Shown here one piece after another: positions 1 to 5,120 of a stretch of DNA of 9,327 bases. Every line of letters begins with the position of its first letter. Within the stretch, counting starts at the first letter, position 1. Made by a program: the position numbers and the translations under genes. Below the pieces are notes generated by a model. The model was not told the DNA's origin, ran no database searches, and was given only the letters and a program-made list of their open reading frames with translations. Source of the DNA: Spirochaetia bacterium (GTDB lineage: Bacteria > Spirochaetota > Spirochaetia > JABMQR01). The stretch is from assembly GCA_016784705.1 (NCBI GenBank), contig JADHUD010000079.1:1-9327 (forward strand). Direction: 5' to 3'.

Positions 1-219
1 ATAGTCATATTCAAGGTATATATAATCGATATCATTGCAGGTGGTGGTTTTTACAATCGGTAAATTTAAACATATACTTTCATTGATATGTTTTTTTAAG
101 AATTTTGCAGATTCAAAATCAATAGCGCCTAATCTGCTATCCAAGAGGATCCTGGAATTATGTGTTAAAACATAATATCCTTCGCAAAATTTCAGAAATT
201 TAGGTTTTGGTAGTAACAT
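1..219 (-). CDS. N-terminal part of an unrecognised protein, runs off the left edge
   Basis: An ATG at 219-217 opens a frame of 73 codons without a stop up to the window edge. The visible protein begins MLLPKPKFLKFCEGYYVL and contains KFLKKHINESICLNLP; it has no signal peptide, no membrane segment and only three cysteines. An in-frame TAA lies just upstream of the start and no other usual start codon lies between, which supports this ATG. A G-run (five Gs) sits about ten bases upstream as a possible weak ribosome binding site. The gene is AT-rich, like the spacer beside it, and lies downstream of the ROK gene on the same strand, 162 bp away. I do not recognise the family. It is too short to exclude chance, but 73 open codons in AT-rich DNA with plausible amino-acid use favours a real gene. 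Confidence 0.5.
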   Translation of the reverse strand, partial: MLLPKPKFLKFCEGYYVLTHNSRILLDSRLGAIDFESAKFLKKHINESICLNLPIVKTTTCNDIDYIYLEYDY

Positions 220-321
220 TATAATTGAACCCCCAATATATACTTACTAATGAACAATAACTACTTATTAATTATTATTAGGATTGTCACTCGCGATAAT
301 ACATCCAGATTTTCGAGATTC

Positions 322-345
322 TTATTGTATGCAACTTGTTCTCAT
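322..345 (-). other. Seven-codon reading frame behind a perfect ribosome binding site
   Basis: On the minus strand a full AGGAGG (357-352) stands six bases before an ATG (345-343). The frame reads MRTSCIQ and stops with TAA at 324-322. The site lies 37 bp past the ROK stop codon. It may be a leader peptide, or the surviving start of a gene whose body was lost by deletion or frameshift: one other frame stays open for 18 codons (about ENKLHTIRISKIWMYYRE). The rest of the 220-381 spacer is AT-rich, and I see nothing else in it. Confidence 0.3.
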
Positions 346-381
346 GAAAAGCCTCCTATGCTAAGAACGTCATCCTGTAAC

Positions 382-1551
382 TCAGGATTCAATAGTTCTT
401 GAATTCAGATAGAAAAGTGGATATACCTCGTTATCAGATGAGTCTTCCAAAGATTCGAGATCCACGAGGATCTTGTCTAGCACCAAGGCGGCCGCACCAA
501 AGGATACTGCATGGTATCCAAGGGAAGAAAACTGAATTTGACATGTATTTTCTTCCCACTGAAGGGAGTTCTCCTTAAGAGCTGTCTGTAGCATGTCGGG
601 CATAAAGGACTTGAATGCTTCAATGTCACCACCTATAAATACATTTCCAATATCGAGAGTATTCACCAAAAATGCGATGTTCCGAGATACTTCCAATAAA
701 TATGATTGCAAGTACTGCTTGTTTTCGGTAATACATATACCCTCTTCAATTACAACCTGGTGGGAATTGGATGTATCTTGGTTGAATACACTCTTAAATT
801 CTCCTGCCTTGAAATGAGTTCCCCTATAGATTTTCCCGTCAAAACCAAGGCCGATACCGATGGTTGGTTGAGGTGATCCGTCGATATCGGAGTAGTATTT
901 CCAGAATTCAATGAGTACGAAGAGGAAATTCCGCAACTTTCGCTTGCGTTGGAATACTACTTCCCCCCAAGCACCAGCATTAGCATCATTCTCCAATATA
1001 ATGGGAAATGTGAAATAGGATGAAATATGCTTGGCGAAGTCAAAGGGTTGGTCAAAACCCAGAGATACTGAGCTTAAAATAGTCTGCTTCTCACTGTCAA
1101 CAACACCAGAAAACCCGATGCCAACCCCAATAAGAGGCCTGTCCAACCAAGCTAGTGCTTCTATCATTTGCTTGATAAGAGAGCGGACCTCTACACTAAA
1201 AGTTTTTGAAGTAAATCCCTTCGATACCGTTTCTGAGAAGAGTACTGAACCTTCCAAGTCAATTGCCAGAACAGTATAGGAGTCTGATCGAAGCTCAATA
1301 CCTATGGCATAGTAATGATCCTTATTCAGCTTCAGGCCTGTGGCTTTGCGTCCACCTTTTGGTCCGGCTTTTTTCTCTTCAGTTTCAATGACAATTTTAT
1401 TGTCTATAAGATCCTGCACGATGTTCGACATTGAAGACTTGTTCAAGTCCAGTTGTTTTGCAAGATCAGCCCTGCTTAAATCTTCATTAATCCATAATTG
1501 TCGTATTACTCTGGATGAGGTGATAATTCTTGTTCTTCGGGGCATGGACAT
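382..1551 (-). CDS. ROK-family (NagC/XylR-type) transcriptional repressor
   Basis: A 389-residue sugar-sensing repressor. Residues about 13-55 form a winged helix-turn-helix (SRADLAKQLDLNKSSMSNIV) followed by a wing; residues about 80-360 form the ROK sugar-kinase-like domain, with GIGFSGVVDS (144-153), ENDANAGAWGE (187-197) and GIGLGFDGKIYRG (232-244). Length is normal for the family. Two oddities: the zinc-binding CxCGxxGCxE motif expected after the GE at 250-251 is absent (only Cys273 and Cys337 lie in that half), and about 15 residues (216-230, FWKYYSDIDGSPQPT) are inserted before the phosphate-loop glycines. Known ROK repressors leave their operators when they bind a sugar; the ligand here cannot be read. 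The start is chosen because AGGAGT stands six bases upstream (1563-1558). A sigma70 promoter and an operator-like dyad upstream suggest autoregulation. No sugar-utilisation gene is adjacent. Confidence 0.93.
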   Translation of the reverse strand: MSMPRRTRIITSSRVIRQLWINEDLSRADLAKQLDLNKSSMSNIVQDLIDNKIVIETEEKKAGPKGGRKATGLKLNKDHYYAIGIELRSDSYTVLAIDLEGSVLFSETVSKGFTSKTFSVEVRSLIKQMIEALAWLDRPLIGVGIGFSGVVDSEKQTILSSVSLGFDQPFDFAKHISSYFTFPIILENDANAGAWGEVVFQRKRKLRNFLFVLIEFWKYYSDIDGSPQPTIGIGLGFDGKIYRGTHFKAGEFKSVFNQDTSNSHQVVIEEGICITENKQYLQSYLLEVSRNIAFLVNTLDIGNVFIGGDIEAFKSFMPDMLQTALKENSLQWEENTCQIQFSSLGYHAVSFGAAALVLDKILVDLESLEDSSDNEVYPLFYLNSRTIES

Positions 1552-1562
1552 TGGGTTACTCC

Positions 1563-1588
1563 TAGTTGGTATGTTTTTGTACTAACTA
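1563..1588. promoter_or_regulatory. Operator-like dyad, probable ROK autoregulatory site
   Basis: Half-sites TAGTTGGTA (1563-1571) and TACTAACTA (1580-1588) are inverted copies with 8 of 9 matches around an 8-bp spacer. The dyad starts at the last base of the ribosome binding site and ends near the expected start of transcription. Its shape resembles the Bacillus XylR operator (TTAGTTTGT...ACAAACTAA), which is also bound by a ROK repressor. The role in autoregulation is inferred. Confidence 0.55.
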
Positions 1589-1594
1589 AAACTT

Positions 1595-1622
1595 ATTATA
1601 AGCCCTTCTGCCAAGAAGTCAA
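1595..1622 (-). promoter_or_regulatory. Sigma70-type promoter of the ROK gene
   Basis: On the minus strand TTGACT (1622-1617) and a perfect TATAAT (1600-1595) are separated by 16 bp. Transcription would start near 1588 and give a leader of about 37 bases to the ATG at 1551, holding the dyad and the ribosome binding site. Confidence 0.7.
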
Positions 1623-1764
1623 GGAAAATAGGAAAATATTTTTACGAAAACTGGGGTACCATGTACATTTTCCACAAATGGCCATATTTTTTGGGGAAGG
1701 TATAGTAAGTTGTTTAAGGGTAAAGGAATAAGAATATTTGGTTTGGGGTTGGCCAATTTTTGGG

Positions 1765-1772
1765 AGCTAGGT
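1765..1772. repeat. Left target site duplication of the IS4-family element
   Basis: AGCTAGGT lies directly outside the left inverted repeat and is repeated exactly outside the right one (4203-4210). Taking one base less of the repeats gives 9 bp (GAGCTAGGT on both sides). Both lengths fit the IS50 group of the IS4 family. An intact duplication shows simple insertion without later rearrangement. Confidence 0.85.
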
Positions 1773-1804
1773 CTGCCCTTTACCCTTAGATAATAACTGG
1801 ACAA
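1773..1804. repeat. Left terminal inverted repeat (32 bp)
   Basis: It matches the reverse complement of the right repeat in 26 of 32 positions. The match falls in two blocks: an outer block, CTGCCCTTT-CCCTTA with one mismatch, and an inner perfect block, CTGGACAA, with a variable 8-base middle. Two blocks would fit two contact regions for the transposase. Confidence 0.88.
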
Positions 1805-1832
1805 ACTTTTACAAATAGTACATACTTCAAGG

Positions 1833-4169
1833 ATGGAAAAACAAAATCAGATCAAACGAACGCTCGCTCTCCCTGCAAGCATCGAAACTATTCGTGACTT
1901 ATTGGAGAATAAAGAACTCAATAACAGAACCCGGCTGGCTGGGCGCGTATGTGAAGAGTTTAAATTCTATGATACCCGTGGTCAAGTACAAATCAGCGGC
2001 TGTCTGAAAGCCCTGCGTGAACTTGAAGCCGCAGGACACTTTTCTTTACCCGCATTAAGTATGCAATCAGGGCATAAACCGGGTCAGAAATCCCCCCGCC
2101 GTTTACCCAGTCCGCTTCCACCCCCGGTTGGGGTTCCTGCACAAGCCGGGGACGTAGAGGATCTGAAGCTGGTCTTGGTGGATACCGACGAAGGGCTGCT
2201 GATCTGGAATGAACTGATGATTAGCGAACATCCCTTGGGAGCAGGGCCACTGGTAGGCAGGCAGTTACGCTATCTTATCAGTTCTCAGTACGGCTGGCTG
2301 GGAGGATTTGGCTTTGCAGCCCCTGCATTGCAATTGGCTGATCGTGATGCATGGATTGGGTGGGAGCGGGATCAGCGTCAATCCTATCTGCAGGTTATCG
2401 TTGGGATGAGCCGGTTTTTGATTCGACCGAGTGTGGAATGTACTAATTTAGCCTCAAAGGTACTGAGTATGAGCATGGAGATAGTGGCGGATGATTTTGA
2501 GAAAAAATATCACTACCGGCCGTTGCTTATTGAAAGTTTTGTAGATACCAGTCACTATTCAGGAGCCTGTTATAAAGCGGCGAACTGGATAGAGGTAGGA
2601 AAAACAAAGGGACGAGGAAGACAGGATCGACTGTCTGAGTCTCGGTTAAGTGTCAAAGCGATTTATCTCTATCCGCTTGAGAAGGACTTTAGGAAACAGA
2701 TGGGACTCTCTTCACATGCGGGGCTGGGTTCCCTGGAACCTGGGGATGGATTGGATGGGGAGTACTGGGCTGAACATGAATTTGGCGGAGCTCCCCTGGG
2801 AGATAACCGATTGAGTAAGAGACTAGTGAGCGTGGCAGTAGCCAAAGCCGAGGAACCCGGACGAGCCTTTAGCGGAATTGCCAAAGGTGATTGGCCGGCG
2901 GTAAAAGCGTATTACCGGATGATAGACCAGCCGGAAACGTCTGAAGTAACCCTATCCAATATTATGACTCCCCATCGCGTACGAACCGTACGGCGGATGA
3001 TGGGACAAAAGACGGTGTTGTGTGTACAGGACGGCAGTGAGCTTAATTACACCAATTTGGATAAGTGTACTGATTTGGCGGTATTGAAAGCCAATCAGAC
3101 CGGTGCACAGATGCGCGGTCTTACCTTACATTCTACCTTAGCCGTTGCGCCGAATGGACTTCCCTTGGGAGTGCTGAAAGCGCAGTGCTTAGCTCCTGCA
3201 GCCAAAAACCCTGATGAGAAAAGAATTCCCTCAGCCATACCCATTGAGGAAAAGAAGACCTTTGTGTGGATTGAACATCATCGTGATCTGGTGGAACTTG
3301 CGGGAGAGCTTCCCCACACTCGGCTTATTGACGTGTGTGATCGGGAAGCGGATTTCTTTGAGCTGTTTGATGAACAAAGACAACACTCCTGTGTTGATTT
3401 GTTGATACGTGCACAGTATAACCGGAGCATCAGCAAAGAACCGTATAAATTATTTGCTGCGGCCCGGGAGGCTCCGGAGCAAAGCCGTATACTGCTTCCT
3501 ATTATGCGTCAGAGTGCCCGGCCAAAGAAAAGCAAACAAAAAAAGCGGCCGGCTCGAGTTGGACGGGTGGCGGAGATGGTGATACACACGATGCAGGTTC
3601 AACTCAAACCACCCGAATATTACGCGGACAAACCTCCCATTGATATCTATGTAGTACATGCAGTGGAAGAAAACCCTCCTACAGATACCAAAGCGATCGA
3701 GTGGTTTTTACTGACAACGATAAAAGTGAGCTCTGCGGCAGATGCGGAGCAATGTCTGCGTTGGTATGCCTTACGTTGGAGAATTGAAGACTGGCATCGG
3801 GTACTGAAGTCCGGCTGCCGCATCGAAGATCTTGCTCACGAGAGTGCAGAACGGCTTCGCCGTGCAATTGGTATTAATCTGGTTATTGCCTGGCGGATCA
3901 TGCTGATGACCTTGATGGGTCGGGAAACTCCTGAGTTGCCTGCTGAACTGCTGTTTTCAGATATAGAATTACGAGTTTTACAGGCTTTTGCAAAAAAAAA
4001 AGGATTAAACCCTCCGTCGATGGTGGGTGAAGCAGTACTTCTGGTAGCAAAGCTCGGGGGATATTTAGGACGCAATAGTGATCCGCCTCCTGGACATCAG
4101 CTGCTCTGGCAGGGATATGCTAAATTTCAGATTATGTGTCTGGGTTTTGCGCTGCTGGAAGGGGATTAA
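1833..4169 (+). CDS. IS4-family transposase with an N-terminal DruA (DUF4338) domain
   Basis: A 778-residue fusion protein. Residues about 15-75 look like a winged helix (NRTRLAGRVCEEF...KALRELEAAG). Residues about 108-285 carry the DruA/DUF4338 signature: LVGRQLRYLIS..GWLG (140-157), RDAWIGW (171-177), MSRFLIRPS (192-200), NLASKVL (205-211), LLIESFVD (231-238), GACYKAANWIEVGKTKGRGR (244-263) and KAIYLYPL (275-282). A glycine-rich linker (about 291-310) leads into the Tn5-type DNA-binding region (EFGGAPLGDNRLSKRLV, 316-332) and the RNase H-like core. Its catalytic triad is intact: D400 (QDGSELNY), D503 (VCDREAD) and E652 (YALRWRIEDWH). The end (GGYLGRNSDPPPGHQLLWQGY) is typical of IS4 transposases. 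It should cut and join the element ends; the task of the DruA part is unknown. The ATG is preceded directly by AAGG, without normal spacing. A possible promoter, TGGACA (1798-1803) and CATACT (1821-1826), overlaps the left repeat and would give an almost leaderless message. Confidence 0.93.
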   Translation: MEKQNQIKRTLALPASIETIRDLLENKELNNRTRLAGRVCEEFKFYDTRGQVQISGCLKALRELEAAGHFSLPALSMQSGHKPGQKSPRRLPSPLPPPVGVPAQAGDVEDLKLVLVDTDEGLLIWNELMISEHPLGAGPLVGRQLRYLISSQYGWLGGFGFAAPALQLADRDAWIGWERDQRQSYLQVIVGMSRFLIRPSVECTNLASKVLSMSMEIVADDFEKKYHYRPLLIESFVDTSHYSGACYKAANWIEVGKTKGRGRQDRLSESRLSVKAIYLYPLEKDFRKQMGLSSHAGLGSLEPGDGLDGEYWAEHEFGGAPLGDNRLSKRLVSVAVAKAEEPGRAFSGIAKGDWPAVKAYYRMIDQPETSEVTLSNIMTPHRVRTVRRMMGQKTVLCVQDGSELNYTNLDKCTDLAVLKANQTGAQMRGLTLHSTLAVAPNGLPLGVLKAQCLAPAAKNPDEKRIPSAIPIEEKKTFVWIEHHRDLVELAGELPHTRLIDVCDREADFFELFDEQRQHSCVDLLIRAQYNRSISKEPYKLFAAAREAPEQSRILLPIMRQSARPKKSKQKKRPARVGRVAEMVIHTMQVQLKPPEYYADKPPIDIYVVHAVEENPPTDTKAIEWFLLTTIKVSSAADAEQCLRWYALRWRIEDWHRVLKSGCRIEDLAHESAERLRRAIGINLVIAWRIMLMTLMGRETPELPAELLFSDIELRVLQAFAKKKGLNPPSMVGEAVLLVAKLGGYLGRNSDPPPGHQLLWQGYAKFQIMCLGFALLEGD

Positions 4170-4170
4170 G

Positions 4171-4202
4171 TTGTCCAGCTTTGCTTTAAGGGGAAAGGGC
4201 AG
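4171..4202. repeat. Right terminal inverted repeat (32 bp)
   Basis: It starts with TTGTCCAG one base after the transposase stop codon and ends with GGGGAAAGGGCAG. It matches the left repeat, inverted, in 26 of 32 positions with no gap. Confidence 0.88.
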
Positions 4203-4210
4203 AGCTAGGT
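4203..4210. repeat. Right target site duplication
   Basis: AGCTAGGT, an exact copy of 1765-1772, directly outside the right inverted repeat. Confidence 0.85.
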
Positions 4211-4244
4211 GCCGATTCCATTAGTAAGTTGTGTTTTGTCACGT

Positions 4245-4270
4245 AAAAATCCCGGGATGGGGGTATTTTT
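4245..4270. terminator. Terminator-like hairpin, possibly bidirectional
   Basis: AAAAATCCC (4245-4253) can pair with GGG-T-ATTTTT (4261-4270) with one bulged base and a seven-base loop. The outer A/T arms would give a U-run on either strand. No clear gene ends here on the plus strand once the insertion sequence is removed, so its client is unknown. Confidence 0.35.
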
Positions 4271-4286
4271 AGTTTACATTACACAA

Positions 4287-4568
4287 GTAAGTGTCAAACC
4301 GAACCCATAGTTGAAAATAACTATGGATATGATTTGGAATGAATAATTAAAGGGATTAGTCAGTAACTATTGGATTCATACAATCTTGCCAAGCAAGATC
4401 TTGTGGTTGGAATTCCCAGGGAAGCAGAGCTTTCTACGCTTTCATTGTAGGAAAGATCAACAAGTAGCGTTGCCCTTTCCAATACATGTTTCATGTAGGT
4501 TCCCGGATCGTAACCGTCAATTAAACCCCACCTTATACAAGAGAAGGAAATACCCATACTAACAGTAC
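4287..4568 (-). mobile_element. Truncated IS66-family element (transposase-distal end)
   Basis: GTAAGTGTCAAACCG at 4287-4301 matches the typical start of IS66-family inverted repeats (GTAAGCGTC type). About 55 bp inside it, on the minus strand, lies the C-terminus of an IS66 transposase, which is the expected order and orientation. A hairpin with an 8-bp stem and 6-base loop (4305-4326) lies between. The rest of the element is missing past about 4568, where a different inverted-repeat unit begins, so no second IS66 end is present. Confidence 0.6.
4356..4560 (-). pseudogene. IS66 transposase (TnpC) C-terminal remnant, frameshifted
   Basis: The minus strand encodes ISFSCIRWGLIDGYDPGTYM then KHVLERATLLVDLSYNESVE, which has the layout of the end of IS66 transposases (SLIETAKLNGLDPYAYLKDVLERI). 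The frame then breaks: one extra base near 4428 moves the expected LLPWEFQPQDLAWQDCMN ending into the next frame, where it ends IVTD and stops at 4356-4358. Without the shift the frame reads nonsense (SSASLGIPTTRS) to a stop at 4360. Only about 70 of some 500 residues remain, so it is not functional. The upstream side is cut off near the TTTGGGTTAGAT repeat at 4569. Confidence 0.72.
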
Positions 4569-4599
4569 TTTGGGTTAGATTAATTTATGAGGCAATACG
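4569..4599. repeat. Left arm of a 31-bp imperfect inverted repeat
   Basis: It begins with TTTGGGTTAGAT (4569-4580), found inverted and exact at 4989-5000. The next 19 positions agree in 13 without gaps, giving 25 of 31 overall. The size suggests ends of a small mobile element. No target duplication is visible at the flanks. Confidence 0.5.
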
Positions 4600-4778
4600 T
4601 AGTAACCAGACCTGATCGAACAATCAAAGTGAACAGTAAAGAAGAAAAACTCACATTGGTAGCTGAGAGTAGGACCTGCGAGACAACGCACAAGAAATTT
4701 TGTGAAGCCAGAAGCATCAGTCGATTTATCGTGAATAATTGGAAACAGATGCTAAAGCGTGAAGAAGCAAAAAAGTAA
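4587..4778 (+). CDS. Small helix-turn-helix protein, probably a transposase accessory remnant
   Basis: A 63-residue basic protein. Residues about 17-58 (SKEEKLTLVAE...THKKFCEARSISRFIVNNWKQM) have the layout of the HTH accessory proteins of IS66- or IS3-type elements: a helix with EEKL.LV, then FCE..GIS....NW. It ends with the charged tail LKREEAKK. Family members are usually longer (about 100 residues), so it is either a very short form or a remnant. The ATG lies inside the left inverted repeat and lacks a clear ribosome binding site. It lies on the opposite strand to the IS66 transposase remnant next to it, so the two do not belong to one intact element. I infer a relation to transposition from the HTH pattern only. 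Confidence 0.45.
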   Translation: MRQYVVTRPDRTIKVNSKEEKLTLVAESRTCETTHKKFCEARSISRFIVNNWKQMLKREEAKK

Positions 4779-4969
4779 TCCGTGTTTACACCGGTGGCAA
4801 TACCGATGATGGTGCCGGAGAAGACTTCCAGGATGTTGCATTCTGCTCAGGCAAAAGCATCTGCATTCCCATTTTGATATTTTGGGATCTCCTGTACTCA
4901 GAAACCCAGCTCACTTCAACTGCTGCATTTTTACCCACTTGTTCATTTGGTCTACGCTTAAAAGTCGGC

Positions 4970-5000
4970 CGCACTGCCTCCAAAATACATCTAACCCAAA
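4970..5000. repeat. Right arm of the 31-bp imperfect inverted repeat
   Basis: It ends with ATCTAACCCAAA (4989-5000), the exact reverse complement of 4569-4580. Together the arms enclose 432 bp containing the small HTH gene. Confidence 0.5.
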
Positions 5001-5002
5001 GC

Positions 5003-5031
5003 TTGACATCTACCGAACCATAATCTACCAT
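5003..5031 (+). promoter_or_regulatory. Sigma70-type promoter candidate for the lipoprotein gene
   Basis: A perfect TTGACA (5003-5008) is followed after 17 bp by TACCAT (5026-5031, four of six matches to TATAAT). The message would have a leader of about 80 bases before the ATG at 5121. The -35 box lies two bases outside the right inverted-repeat arm. Confidence 0.45.
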
Positions 5032-5059
5032 TATCTCAAATTAGACACCGGCATCAGCC

Positions 5060-5087
5060 CAGATATTGCCAATCAGATATTGCCAAA
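5060..5087. repeat. Two tandem 14-bp repeats in the lipoprotein leader
   Basis: CAGATATTGCCAAT is followed directly by CAGATATTGCCAAA, 13 of 14 bases identical. The pair lies between the candidate promoter and the ribosome binding site. It may be a protein-binding site or a slip duplication. Confidence 0.5.
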
Positions 5088-5120
5088 CGTTGAATCGCTT
5101 TGTTAGCCTGAGGCACAATT

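Larger units (their letters stand above)
1773..4202 (+). mobile_element. Complete IS4-family (Tn5/IS50-like) insertion sequence with a DruA-transposase fusion gene
   Basis: A 2430-bp element bounded by 32-bp inverted repeats and flanked by 8-bp direct repeats. It carries one gene, which fills nearly all of it: 28 bp separate the left repeat from the ATG and one base separates the stop codon from the right repeat. The frame is open and the catalytic triad complete, so the element may be active. It landed in non-coding DNA, 150 bp upstream of the -35 box of the ROK promoter. At 2.4 kb it is longer than the roughly 1.5 kb of ordinary IS50-like elements; the extra length is the DruA domain. Confidence 0.9.
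4779..5120. other. Region without a recognisable gene
   Basis: Frames of about 75-80 codons are open on both strands (4786-5031 minus, 4882-5106 plus), but neither resembles a family I know, and neither has a convincing ribosome binding site. The region holds the right arm of the imperfect inverted repeat, a promoter candidate and a short tandem repeat, listed separately. It is probably decayed mobile-element DNA followed by the leader of the lipoprotein gene. Confidence 0.5.

Noticed and set aside
372..388. Six-base stem ATCCTG/CAGGAT at the ROK stop codon
   Set aside because: Too short and not followed by a T-run on the minus strand; not enough for a terminator.
1619..1804. 61-codon minus-strand frame upstream of the ROK gene
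   Set aside because: It covers the ROK -35 box, the insertion-sequence end and the target duplication, so it cannot be an ancestral gene.
4786..5106. Overlapping frames of 81 codons (minus, 4786-5031) and 74 codons (plus, 4882-5106)
   Set aside because: Neither shows a family pattern or a ribosome binding site, and they overlap each other on opposite strands.
4989..5108. Integron attC-like site: ATCTAAC at one end and GTTAGCC at the other, with CTAAC(CC)AAAGC matching inverted
   Set aside because: The second core box does not fit GTTRRRY, the middle has no long self-pairing arms, and the ATCTAAC box is better explained as part of the 31-bp inverted repeat also found at 4569.
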